From positions 186,001-250,000 of the forward strand of contig JAZGTN010000218.1 in NCBI GenBank assembly GCA_037783415.1: a stretch of 64,000 nucleotides of DNA, read 5' to 3'. Within the stretch, counting starts at the first letter, position 1; each line of letters opens with the position of its first letter. The translations under genes and the position numbers were made by a program. Under the pieces are notes generated by a model, which was not told the origin of the DNA, ran no database searches, and saw only the letters and a list, made by a program, of their open reading frames with translations. Source of the stretch: Leptasterias polaris (Eukaryota; Echinodermata; Asteroidea; Forcipulatida; Asteriidae). This document shows, in pieces, positions 39,709 through 50,999 of the stretch.

Positions 39709-40986
39709 CCGTAATTTCTTGCGTATAACACGCGGGGCGTACAAGGCGCAGGGCCGTGAAATTACCAAAAAAAATTCAAGCGTCAACAGACAAGGCACAC
39801 CGCCGCACAAGGCGCATGATCTTACATGCACCTTTGACTGCAAACAGCAGACCGTATCGGTACATCGCCAAAAAGGGGTTATTTTGTTACCCTAAAAGTA
39901 CCACGCTAATCAATATGTGAATAAATAGAAATCACATGTGCTTGAAACATGTAGAGACATGTAGAAAAGTTCATTTTAAACTGAAACCAACCTACCGTTC
40001 AGCGGCATTTTCAGGAGATTCTTTCTCCCGTGTGTCACAAGGGGTTGAAGGGAGTTTACAGGTGGCGCTACCATACGGGAAAAATCTCCTGCCATTCCGA
40101 TGGGGACGTGACATTTATAATTAATGAGAAGTTCCTTTTCTTTATTTTATACCACAAACATTTATTCAAAGACGTCGTTTCTCTGGTTTGTTTTCTCCAC
40201 AGTTATTTTATATCTTACTTTTAAGCTAAAATAAACGAAACAGACACTTATTGAAAGACTTCGTTTCTCTCGTTGGTTTTGTTTTCACTACAGTTATTTT
40301 ATGTCTAACTTTTGAGCTAAAATAAACGAAACAATTAACTAAACTGAAGGTCTACCATAGAATTAGTTTCGAAAAAAGGTCACTTCCCCGTGATTTATAA
40401 TTGTTTTTTCGTTTATAAAATACAATCAATTAAAAAGTAACGATTACAGTTTATTTTTATAAAGTTGATTAAAGTAAACCATGGACATGGTCGCACCTTT
40501 CACACAATACAGGTTGGGTGAATGGGTGAATGCGTGAATCACCGTTCACACAATAGAGGTTGGGTGAATGCTTCCGCAATCGTTCTGATTAATCTGAATG
40601 CAGTATTTTTGGTACGAAATCGCGGCCACAAAAGAAGTGATGAACACGTTGCTGCATTGTTGGAATGAATTCACGGTCGTTATGTATAGGGACACGTGGC
40701 CTCAATACATCGCGTCATTGTCGGAATGAAAATCTGGCGACATTGTCTGGAGAGTTGAGCACTGATAATGTACTACGTCAACAATGCGTGGTGATTTGAT
40801 GGTTGGCGACCGCATTATTAACCTGACCGCAGCTACATTAAATAGGGCCTAGATTATTTGCACGTCGGCCGCGGTCATTTTGATCTCAAGCGACATCATA
40901 CAAGGCGCACCGGAATACAAGGCTCAGTGATGATTTTGTGGTCTAAAACGTCAGATAAGACGCATCTTATACGCAAGAAATTACGG
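39709..40986. mobile_element. 1.28-kb TA-flanked non-autonomous DNA transposon, second copy of the family
   Basis: Ends CCGTAATTTCTTGCGTATAA and complement; TA at 39707-39708 and 40987-40988. A related empty site exists at about 41433-41445 (gtctgtaaattgggaatgatatgtgtg), matching the joined flanks of this insertion. Internal blocks gcattgttggaatgaa and cattgtcggaatgaa are the complements of blocks in the 18857-20366 element, so the two are in opposite orientation. No transposase. Confidence 0.8.
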
Positions 40987-40988
40987 TA

Positions 40989-41760
40989 GGTGTGTGTGGC
41001 AATTATTATGGTCAGCATTTCGCAGCACTTTTCAAGTGAATTTTTCAACGTTTATCCGAACCGTACAAATGTGAACGTTTAACCGTAAGATCTGTCACTT
41101 AACCGTGTAACCGTCACAGGCTTACGTATAAGCCTGCGCATTCACGGTTATTTTTTTGTAAACGTGTAACCGTTTCTGAAACAGTTGATGACCCGTGTAA
41201 CAGCAGTTTCATAAACAAAATTTCAAGTAAAAAAAACTGTTTACACAACCAGCATGTGATCAAAAACATTGTGTCTTCCTTCTTTATTGCAGAATTTTGA
41301 CTTTGCGCACCTAAGCGAGCATGCGCAATCGAATTGTTTTGGAACGCCCCCTAGCGTTTAATGTTTCTCACAAATTGCTGCACGCACAGTTGTATTGAAA
41401 TAACAAAGACTACGAGTCTGTAAATTGGGAATGATATGTGTGTGTGTTTTATGAGATATTGTGCTGTGAAAATCGTGATCGCAGTTATTATGGTCAGCAT
41501 AACACGGCACTATTTAAGTGAATTTTTCAACGTTTATCCGAACCGTACAAATGTGAACGTTTAACCGTAAGATCTGTCACTTAACTGTGTAACCGTCACA
41601 GGCTTACGTACATGTATACGCCTGAGCATTCACGGTTATTTTTTGTCAACATACATGGGTTTCAGAAACTGTTTCAGAAACGGTAACAGCAGTTTCATAA
41701 ACAAAATTTCAAGTAAAAAAAACTGTTTACACAACCATGCATGTGACCTAATATCCCAAG
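40989..41760. repeat. two copies of an aaccgt-rich repeat unit
   Basis: Unit with tttatccgaaccgtacaaat, gtaagatctgtcactta, gtaaccgtcacaggcttacg and gtttcataaacaaaatttca occurs at 41040-41270 and 41515-41740; partial copies at 39430-39600 and 42825-42890. Confidence 0.8.
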
Positions 41761-42065
41761 CGTAAAAGTATGAAAGAGTTAGATCCTATTTTAAATTGAA
41801 GCTTAGTAGTACATGAACTTAACTCTCAATGTATTTTTTAAAATTATTCTTAACTCTCAATGTAATTTTTTTAAAAGTAGTACATGAACTTAACTCTCAA
41901 TGTATTTTTTTTTTTAATTCTTAACTAATTAGCCCATTTACAGCGAGGTGAATATTTAATTAGCCAATCTTGAGACCACTATATCTCGAAATGTATACAA
42001 CCGATCGTCAAACTGTTTTCAGTTATAGACTCCTTGGGCATTAGACTTTATTTCAAGTCTGAGAT
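41745..42065 (+). repeat. right member of the direct repeat pair
   Basis: Partner of 38095-38350; internally expanded by a triplicated cttaactctcaatgta block at 41817-41910. Confidence 0.7.
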
Positions 42066-42880
42066 CGCGGTTATTTCTCTGCATCAGCCACACAAAATTC
42101 CCCCCGCAGATTGGCTATCACGCGCTTTAACTCGCAATCTCAAACTTGACCCTCTTGTGTATACGGGATATTCATTTATTCACAACTGACATTTACATAA
42201 CAACACTGCCAGAGAGATGACCAATCAGGAGGCCACAAAACTCCTGTTGGTTGCGTCTATTCCCAATAGGTTATAATCACTTCAGTATTTTCTGTAAAGT
42301 CATAGTTTTTTATTTTTATAGTGCTTTGTACGTATGCTATTTCTAATTTATACATAAACTAATACTAGATGAAGGCCTATTCTTAAAATATTGAAAAATA
42401 AACATGACAAATAACCTGATCCCTACTAGACGAAAAACTGTGTTCCCTTTATTTGAATGGAATCGTCTAATGATTTCCCAACGTTTTTTATTTATTTTGA
42501 ATTTAAAAACTAGAATCACTTTGGGTTTTTTTGTTTCCAAACTGCAAGTTGAATCACTGAGCAGAGGCAGATTAGTTACATGTGCATCAATGTTGTATTT
42601 CTGTACTATATCCCGTGGTATAAACGGTCAAGTTTGAATGTGCATTTTATTGACGGCTTCTGAGATTCTGACCAATCAGAGTGTTCCGTCCACTAATTCG
42701 CCATAGGGTGTGTACAAACCGATGAACAATGTTCCCAAGTCTGTGATCGGAGGTTAAAGACGGAGGTTTATCCACAAGAGGGCGCTATTTCAGACAATAA
42801 CGTAACTATATATACTAACAAAACACTTTTCAACGTTTATCCGAACCGTACAAATGTAAACGATTAACCGGATGATCTGT
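42066..42880. other. no gene seen
   Basis: AT-rich sequence without recognisable coding motifs. Confidence 0.5.
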
Positions 42881-43022
42881 CACTTATAATAACAATAATT
42901 TATTCATTTATATTGCGCCCATTCCATAAAATGTACACAAGCGCATAACAAAAATAATTATACAAAGATTAAAAAAGCTAACGCCCATTCCATAAAATGT
43001 ACACAAGCGCATAACAAAAATA
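42881..43022. repeat. tandem duplication of a 46-bp block
   Basis: Block with cgcccattccataaaatgta and cacaagcgcataacaaaaat at 42916-42957 and 42981-43022. Confidence 0.85.
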
Positions 43023-43175
43023 ACTAGACATTAGATGTTTGTGAACAAACACAGAGCTGTTCCGTGTATTATTGCTTTGATTAAGCACGTATCCACACCT
43101 TTAAAGTGGGTCTGACTTCGAGAAAGAAGACCCTTCACCTTTGACATGCTCTTATTTTGATTTTAAAAGTGCCTA
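43017..43175 (+). repeat. right member of the distant inverted repeat pair
   Basis: Partner of 37910-38075. Confidence 0.7.
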
Positions 43176-43342
43176 TCAAAACCTTAAACAACGGTAACAA
43201 CCATCGTTCTGCTAATGATTCTAAAACTTAACAGGTCGATCTCTAAAGTAAGGATGTAATTAAACAAAATACCCCTGAAACGTGAATAGGATCTGAGCAG
43301 TGATACACGACGTTTAGAGCAAGCACCTTCTTCTAGATTCTT

Positions 43343-44509
43343 GTGAATAAACTTAGACGTGTGGTAGTCGACGACGCATTACTCCTTGACCTTAGTGCAG
43401 CTTTTGACACTGTTGATTATCGGATTTTCTTAAATCGTCTTTCGGACACTTTTTGCATCAAGGATATGGCCCTCAATTGGTTCTCCTCATATCTCCAAGG
43501 TCGACGAAATCGTGTCGTAGTCTCTGGATCGTATTCTTGTGAACATACTGTGGACTACGGACTACCCCAAGGTTCGGTCATTGGACCTTTGGGGTTTTCT
43601 CTTTACACTCAACCTCTTGGCAAAGTTATTCGTCGGCACCATGTCAATTACCACATGTATGCCGATGATACACAATTATATGTTGACTTCAATCCAACCG
43701 TGCCAGGTGAAAAAGAGAAAGCCTTGGCTATACTAACGTCATGCATAGATGACATCATAGTCTGGATGCACACAAACAAATTGAAACTGAATGCTGAGAA
43801 AACAGAGTTCTTTGTCGCTGCCTCTAAGAACAACTTGTCACATGTTAAGGATGTTTCTCTTAACATTGGAAATTCTACGGTAACCCCCTCAACTAATATT
43901 CGGAATTTGGGTGTCATGTTTGACCCTGTCATGTCAATGTCATCTCAAGTTAATTCAGTATGTAGCTCTACTAACTTCCATCTGGGCAACATTGCAAGGA
44001 TTCGAAAATACATTGATCATGATACTTGCCACCATGTGGTTCGCTGTCTTGTCACTTCTCGTCTAGACTATTGTAACTCCCTGTTATCTGGAATCACCAA
44101 AGCACATCTTAAACGCCTCACCAGTATTCAATACAGAGCTGCCAAACTTGTTCTCACTGTTAACTGTTGGAGAGCTCATGGATCCCCCTTACTCGCTAAA
44201 CTACACTGGCTACCCATGGAGAAACGCATCCAGTTCAAAACTCTTCTATATGTTTTTAAATGTTTGAAGGACATTGCTCCACCTTATCTCTCTGATATGT
44301 TTCATCTTTGCCAAAGCAACCGTCAAGGACTCCGCTCTTCTTCTGATAGAACTCGGCTTAACACTCACAAGTCCAGATTATCTTATGGCAAACACGCCTT
44401 CTCACACTCTGCTGCTGAACTTTGGAACAGTCTCCCAATTAGTGTCCGTGTTTCTTCTTGTGTTGTTACATTTAAGAGTAAACTTAACACTTATCTCTTT
44501 CCTAAATAG
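43343..44509 (+). CDS. reverse transcriptase, 3' half of an L2-like non-LTR element (5'-truncated)
   Basis: 388 uninterrupted codons from within the RT palm to the natural stop. LLDLSAAFDTVDYRIFLNRL holds the first catalytic Asp, GLPQGSVIGPLGFSLYTQPL the substrate-binding block, and MYADDTQLY (about 43658-43685) the intact catalytic pair. SRLDYCNSLLSGI and ELWNSLPISVR are the usual tail. The first ATG has no meaning: the fragment starts where reverse transcription stopped, near 43340, and the endonuclease and ORF1 are absent. The tail gcgctttgatcatg...gcgcagtataaatg and ATT repeat (44604-44628) mark the 3' end. It belongs to the same broad clade as the element at 14.2-18.2 kb but is a different subfamily. 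It is unlikely to be expressed. Confidence 0.85.
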   Translation: MNKLRRVVVDDALLLDLSAAFDTVDYRIFLNRLSDTFCIKDMALNWFSSYLQGRRNRVVVSGSYSCEHTVDYGLPQGSVIGPLGFSLYTQPLGKVIRRHHVNYHMYADDTQLYVDFNPTVPGEKEKALAILTSCIDDIIVWMHTNKLKLNAEKTEFFVAASKNNLSHVKDVSLNIGNSTVTPSTNIRNLGVMFDPVMSMSSQVNSVCSSTNFHLGNIARIRKYIDHDTCHHVVRCLVTSRLDYCNSLLSGITKAHLKRLTSIQYRAAKLVLTVNCWRAHGSPLLAKLHWLPMEKRIQFKTLLYVFKCLKDIAPPYLSDMFHLCQSNRQGLRSSSDRTRLNTHKSRLSYGKHAFSHSAAELWNSLPISVRVSSCVVTFKSKLNTYLFPK

Positions 44510-44628
44510 TAGATTTAAGTTTTGTTCTAGCTTGTTTTAATTTATCCTTTTCTTTTGTTATGCGCTTTGATCATGTTTTGGAAAAGCGCAGTATAAATGC
44601 CTGTTATTATTATTATTATTATTATTAC
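44510..44628 (+). repeat. 3' tail and ATT microsatellite of the L2-like fragment
   Basis: Ends in eight or so ATT units at 44604-44628; typical terminal microsatellite. Confidence 0.85.
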
Positions 44629-45908
44629 TCTATTTTATGTTCTACAAACAAAGAAATAACACTGGTCATAATTGGATTTAGGACTTGTTTGTTTTTAAAA
44701 TTTTACAATGTACCCATTCCGTAAAATTTGCCTGTGAATACAGGGGTTTTTTTCTACTGAAAATGTTTAATTTCTTTTTTGATATTTTGAAATTGGCAGG
44801 CAAAGTTGTTATGCGTATTTTTGTTGTATAGGTCTATAGTTATATTTTCATAGATTTAATTTATAAAGAAAGATTTGATTTGAGAAAAAAATGGTTCTTC
44901 GTTTGACGTGTTTTCTCGTTGAGATACACGCGAGACATGCCCAGTCTGTAGAGATCTTTTTCGCGGGCAGATACTCCCTAGTCTTGGTTGGCCCAAGACG
45001 TCAGCGATCGATAGTGGATAAGTGTGTACTGCGGTCGGTTGCAACTCGTTATACCGCGCCCTCTTATGGCTTGATTTATGGCTTGATTTAACCAGCTGTC
45101 ACTAGTCAATTTGGTTAATTCCAGCCACAAGAGGGCTCGCTATAACGTGTTGTAACCGAGCGCAGGGGGGGGGGGGGGGGGTGGCCATGCCTTTTATGCA
45201 GCGCAGGGAGTGAGGTGGATTGTCAACCTAATCAGTCTGGTCCCGTACGAAAGTTGCACTAGAAATTTGCATGCAGCAGATCATACAGGAGCTTGGGAGC
45301 CAGAGTTAACGAGCTGGAGAACGGTAGGAGTTTGGGAAATGGTTATCTTATCTTAAATAATTTAGATTTGATTTGTTTTATTGAGATGTTTCGTTAGTTA
45401 TTTTGTAATACTTACTGACAAATTGGTTAATGTCTTTGTTTTAGTTGAAATTATCAATGTGCTCCTCGTTTGTATGTTAATTTAGCGAGGTGATAGGTAG
45501 GCCTCCGCTCCACTGAACGGTCGGTAAAGTGTAGTGTTACTGTTAATGTAATTCTAATTGTAATGTACATCTACATCATATGTACACATTCACGATTGTA
45601 CATACGGGGACGTCGTAGCTGTGGTAATTAAGTTTAAGAAATATACGTAAGGCTAGCACAGTCTGACGTCCGTTCGGTGCAGAGCCAATCCAACCCGCCT
45701 GTCTGTTGATCGTAGAGGACTAGAGTCATAATAATAATATAAAAATTGAAAACATTGAAAAATCAATATAATAGTTAATAGGCCTACTAATAATATAGTC
45801 AATCTTTGACATTGGGATGGGATTGCTACCCAAGGCAATGCCCTATTTCACATTTCATAGTTATTGAGGTCCAGCACTCTGAAGATGCCGGTGGTATCTT
45901 GCATACAC
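44629..45908. other. no gene seen; 17-base G run
   Basis: Holds a G homopolymer at about 45165-45181, a short duplication (atggcttgattt twice near 45066) and a segment related to 37390-37432 in inverted orientation. No supported ORF. Confidence 0.5.
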
Positions 45909-46612
45909 CTACTTCTACTTCTAGGAACTAACTTTTAAAGGCTCCCCCGCGAGCCTTAGGGGTCTAACATTATGGGCCTCCGTAACGCTATACGTTTTCA
46001 AAATGGTCATTGATAGGTGAACATTTTACGGTCGTTTGCCATCAATAACTTCAGTTTCCTTTGTACTACACAGCAAAAACTTTCCCCATACACTTAATAT
46101 ACATTCATAATGAATGCATTTCCTTTTTGTTGAGTTGCATGCAAAAACATATTGAAAAAATGAAATTTACCACGCAATACTCACGGTTGTTTTTCTCTTC
46201 ATTGCGGCGTTCACGCATTGCGAAAAAAATTAAGACTGCGCAGGGTGCGCCGGAAGCCAGGCGGAATGCTCCGCGCACACTGCGCGAGTGCCGCGATGAA
46301 GAGAAAAACAACCGTGAGTATTGCGTGGTAAATTTAATTTTTTGAAGATGTTTTTGCATGTAACTCAACAAAAAGGCAATACGTTCATACTGAATGTATA
46401 TTTAGTATGATGGCAAAGTTTTAGCTGTGTAGTACAAAGGAAACTGAAGTTATTGCTGGCAAACAACCATAAAATGTTCACCTATCAACGACCATTTTGA
46501 AAACGTATAGCGTTACGGAGGCCCAAAATGTTAGACCCCTATAAGGCTAGACCCCTATAAGGCTAGACCCTATAAGGCTCACGGGGGAGCCTTATAGTTT
46601 CTAGAAGTAGCA
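45909..46612. mobile_element. 700-bp foldback element (long inverted repeat, short loop)
   Basis: Arms of about 300 bp (45909-46223 and 46288-46612) pair almost throughout: ctacttctag...aaggctcccc, acgctatacgttttcaaaat, tcagtttcctttgtactaca, ccacgcaatactcacggttg and their complements. The roughly 65-base loop contains cgccggaagccaggcgg. Each outer end carries ggctccc/gggagcc; the right arm has a local triplication of a 16-bp tagacccctataaggc block. Foldback MITE; no target duplication established. Confidence 0.8.
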
Positions 46613-47589
46613 CCGTGGTGTAGTGCAACAGACACGGATGTCCTTGACCAACTTGGGCAAGGTCATTGATGATTGGTAGCATCTCTATTCTCTTCTGTTC
46701 TTGAATCTTTTGGTAGCACTACCTTGCATTTAATTAAGTACACTAGGGTATGCATATTTATACTACACTGTACATGCTATTGCAGTTGGCAGTAGAAAGT
46801 AGCAAAAGTACTCGGTCATTGTCTAATGTCAGTGATGTTGTGTGGGTGGGGCTTAATGCGCAGGACAAGGCAGGACTTAGTGCTAGGCTGCAGCATGTAG
46901 CTACGAGATCTGTAATGACCTTGAGTTGAGGTGATATTGTGAATTGATCTGTTTTGCTGCAGCATTGAAGAAAAATAGAACAGTTGGGGGACCACCGAGG
47001 GAGTTGTAGTTTTAAGCATAGCATGAGTAAAGGCATTCAATATATTTTTTTAAATACCCCAAGCACATGTTGGTTCTTTTTATTGCAGTTTGCTTTGTTA
47101 CGGGGTGTTAACCACTTCACGTCGGTATTATAAAAAAAATGCTGGGCCTCTGGGCGGTATTATTTTTCGAAAGAAATTAGGGGTTTTTTCCCAGGCGAAA
47201 GGTTAAAGTTTTTTCCTCGATAATAGATCAATTCACCCATGCCAAGAATGTTGGCGTCGGAATTTTCAAAATTCCTTCGATAGAACGCCCGTGGCGGGTG
47301 TTTTCTTTTCGCCGTTCGCGGACTGAAATTTACGTCAACCGGCAGGGTGGAACAAATGTCCATTGCAAACGGACGTCAACCGTCAGAAGCGATGTGTAGT
47401 TCAGGGATTGCGGTCGTCAATAGACACATGTGGAACAAAGAAAGGGAATACGTGGTGGTGCTGGCAAGCAGTATCCCCGGGAAACGGGTTAGGTAATTGA
47501 AATTGCAAAGACGTCCACCAGCCCAGGTACTAATTTCTATAGGTAAGTAGTCGGTCAGCAAGGAGACAATGAAGACAGAAGCTGATAAT
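46613..47589. other. no gene seen
   Basis: Short open frames only; nothing recognisable. Confidence 0.5.
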
Positions 47590-48500
47590 CCTCATTGTTT
47601 GGGGCAGACAGCATGAACAAAGATACGTTTAGGAGTAGGCTGGATTTATATGCAAGTCAAAGACAAATTATGAGACCATAGTTTTATTTATTTATTATTT
47701 TACATCTTGTTGTATTGCAACTAAATATGAATACAAGTATGAGGCGAGGGGATTCCACATTGACAAATTGATCGAAGCACCGAAATGATGACCAGGTCAA
47801 GGCATGAAGTATCCATGTGTAACGCGTTGAGAGGCCCACCAGAATAGAGAGGGGAGAGCGCAGTCGTGGGGTACGGGGACAAGGGTTGACCGTGTACAGA
47901 CAAAAGCTAGGCCCCGTTTGAGATGGAAGGGCCGGCCCGGCAGTGGAGTACTGGGACAGTTGTTGACCGTGTCGGCCGTGAGGTATCCCCCGTGCATCGC
48001 ATCACTGGACCCGTCCCAGTACCGATGGATATGACCGGGATGGCTGAATATTGATAGCATACCCTTTTTATTTTGTTACAGCTAAGTTGGCACCAAGGGG
48101 TTTAGTGGTTACAGGTTTCAATGGAGACAAATGGAACAAAGGTGTGGGGGGAGTATGGTGAAAAGGGTTGACCGTGTACAGGCAAAAGCAAGGGCCCGGG
48201 AGTGGAGTACTGGGACAAGTGCTGACCGGGTCAGCCCATGAGGTATCCCCCGTGAAACGCATTGCCGGACCCGTTATTATTTTAGCCTTTTTATTTTGTT
48301 ACAGCTAAGATGGTACCAAGGGATTAGGGGTTTCAATGGAGACAGATGGAACAAAGGTGTCCAATCATTTGCATGCTTCAATGTTTACATTTTATACTTT
48401 TGTTGTAACACAGCCAAGGGATTATGGGTTTCAATGAAGACAAATGAAACACAAAGGTGTCCAATCATTGTTTGGGGCTGACAGCATGAACAAATATGGT
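47590..48500. repeat. imperfect tandem repeats
   Basis: Three copies of a unit with gctaagttggcaccaagggg, ggtttcaatggagacaaatg and aacaaaggtgt (48080, 48300, 48410), two copies of gtggagtactgggac...aggtatcccccgtg (47943 and 48199), and two of ttgtttggggc...gacagcatgaacaaa. Confidence 0.75.
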
Positions 48501-48808
48501 TAGGTGTCTGGTAGATGTATGCAAGTCAATGACTGGTTAGGGGACTCCCGAATACAAAACCAAGAAAGTATATACAAGTAAACAAGGAACAAAATAATTT
48601 ATTGGTTTTCCTCCATCAGAAGTATTCACATAAAACACAAAAAGTGTGGGTTTACATTTGTGTTTCTATTTACAAGTAAAACAAGGAACAGAATATTTAT
48701 TGACATTACCAATTTCAAATGCATGTAAATAAAATAAACATGAGGAAAAAAATGCCTAGACAAAAAAATATGACTTTCTTCGCATTACATCTCTGGTCAA
48801 TTGGCCCA

Positions 48809-48879
48809 AAAAGAGCCGTTGCTAAGGTCTCGACATTTTGCCCTGGTCAATATATCGAGATCTTAGCAACGGTTCTTTT
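48809..48879 (+). ncRNA. candidate microRNA-like hairpin
   Basis: Arms 48809-48833 and 48855-48879 are 25 bases each with a 21-base loop. All 25 positions pair in plus-strand RNA, two of them as G-U; on the minus strand these would be A-C mismatches. The size is that of a pre-miRNA. A small MITE relic is the alternative; there is no expression evidence. Confidence 0.35.
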
Positions 48880-48899
48880 CAGAAAAAGTACAAGTCGGC

Positions 48900-49507
48900 G
48901 AAAACAATGAAAAACTGTGTAAGGAGGGCTCCGAAGGCGTGAAAGCCGCCGTGGGCCACGGCGTGGGCGGCCGGGCGCACGGTTGCAACTGTATGTCACT
49001 GTCACTGTCGGGTTGGCGTATGTGGAATGTAGTTTTCTAGTCTACCAAATACCCAGTGAGTGTTATTTTTTTCTTGATGGAAAATCCTGGGTTTTATGGG
49101 GTAGTGCAGTCATCTAAAACCCCTTAACTGATTAGCGCAACGAACATTTATCATTTTTGATTGCTATGTAACATGACTGGGTTTAATTAAACTTAGCAGT
49201 TGGGACTTTAAACATTAATTATATTCAATAACTTCATAGTCACATGCATGGTGGTTTGGGCTTGGCACTGGTAAGTAATTATGCTGCCATGCGTGTACCA
49301 TCGCAGACCGCAGAGTTGTGCAAACCATATAGTTTTGGCAAATGTTTTAATTTTTCTGACACACATTTTCCCCATTTTCGTCTTTTACAGTTCTTTGTGC
49401 TTCTCTCTCTGAGGAAGGTGACTAAATCATCATCACAATCAACAGAAACCTGTAGAAATGGAGCATGTTCTCAGGACCAACATTGGGTTTGGGCTAGCTA
49501 CTTGCCC
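48900..49507. other. no gene seen
   Basis: A GC-rich patch (cgtgggcggccgggcgcac, about 48950-48985) stands out in AT-rich surroundings. No supported ORF. Confidence 0.5.
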
Positions 49508-50700
49508 AAGATAACAATTCAAAAAAGAGATTAATCCTGTGGTGTTGCAATTTCCAAGACTTACTGTCCATTACAATAAAACTACGGTTTTTCCTAAGTT
49601 TAAATTGTAAATGAAACTGCAGTACAATTGCACTTATATTATAGTAAAATGAGTTTAAAAACTAAATATTTTTCAACTGGCGTGTGGGAATCCTGTGGTA
49701 AGTGGCGTGTGGTATTCCTGTGGTAAGTGGCGTGTGTGGTATTCCTGTGGTAAGTGGCGTGTGTGGTATTCCTGTGGTAAGTGGCGTGTGTGGTATTCCT
49801 GTGGTAACTGGCATGTGGTATTCCTGTGGTAACTGGCGTGTGTGGTATTCCTGTGGTAACTGGCGTGTGTGGTATTCCTGTGGTAACTGGCGTGTGTGGT
49901 ATTCCTGTGATAACTGGCGTGTGGTAACTGGCGTGTGATAACTGGCGTGTGATAACTGGCGTGTGATAACTGGCGTGTGATAACTGGCGTGTGATAACTG
50001 GCGTGTGATAACTGGCGTGTGATAACTGGCGTGTGATAACTGGCGTGTGATAACTGGCGTGTGATAACTGGCGTGTGGTAACTGTCCTGTGGTAACTGTC
50101 CTGTGGTAACTGTCCTGTGGTAACTGTCCTGTGGTAACTGTCCTGTGGTAACTGTCCTGTGGTAACTGTCCTGTGGTAACTGTCCTGTGGTAACTGTCCT
50201 GTGGTAACTGTCCTGTGGTAACTGTCCTGTGGTAACTGTCCTGTGGTAACTGTCCTGTGGTAACTGTCCTGTGGTAACTGTCCTGTGGTAACTGTCCTGT
50301 GGTAATGTCCGAGATAACAATTCAAAAAAGAGATTAATCCTGTGGTGTTGCAATTTCCAAGACTTACTGTCCATTACAATAAAACTACGGTTTTTCCTAA
50401 GTTTAAATTGTAAATGAAACTGCAGTACAATTGCACTTATATTATAGTAAAATGAGTTTAAAAACTAAATATTTTTCAACTGGCGTGTGGGAATCCTGTG
50501 GTAAGTGGCGTGTGGTATTCCTGTGGTAAGTGGCGTGTGTGGTATTCCTGTGGTAAGTGGCGTGTGTGGTATTCCTGTGGTAACTGGCGTGTGTGGTATT
50601 CCTGTGGTAAGTGGCGTGTGTGGTATTCCTGTGGTAACTGGCGTGTGTGGTATTCCTGTGGTAACTGGCGTGTGTGGTATTCCTGTGGTAATGTCCGAAA
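49508..50700. repeat. higher-order minisatellite
   Basis: A unique leader of about 165 bp (gataacaattcaaaaaagag to tatttttcaactggcgtgtg) occurs twice, at 49508 and 50311, each followed by minisatellite. The first tract is three-phased: 24-26-bp units with gtattcctgtggtaa, then 14-bp units (taactggcgtgtga), then 14-bp units (taactgtcctgtgg). The second tract has only the long units. Both strands show long open frames because 42 is a multiple of 14 and 3; they are not genes. Confidence 0.95.
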
Positions 50701-50859
50701 AAACCACAGGAATACCACAGGAATATTCATGTGGTCATTTGTGTGGTAATTTTATGTGGTAATACCACAGGACATTTTTGTAAAGGCAAGCCCCTTCTCT
50801 TTCACGACGAGTGTTCTGGGTTCTTTTACGTGAGTAACACCACACACAGGACCTGCAGC

Positions 50860-50995
50860 TTTACGTACCCTCAGACATGTCAGAAGGACCAAAGAATTAT
50901 GGTCAAGTGCCTCGCTCAAGGACACAAGCATCATGACCGAGATTCAAACCCATACACTGCTGTCAACAACACCAGACCTTGACAACCGTTCAACC
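50860..50995 (+). repeat. SINE-like 3' segment
   Basis: Contains tcaagtgcctcgctcaagg, acacaagcatcatgaccgag and attcaaaccc, the B-box-like end of an invertebrate tRNA-related repeat. Confidence 0.45.
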
Positions 50996-50999
50996 CCTA

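Noticed and set aside
49639..50762. Long open frames in both strands
   Set aside because: Produced by 14-bp and 24-26-bp minisatellite units.
50930..50960. tRNA gene
   Set aside because: Only a B-box-like stretch in a SINE-type repeat; no cloverleaf found.
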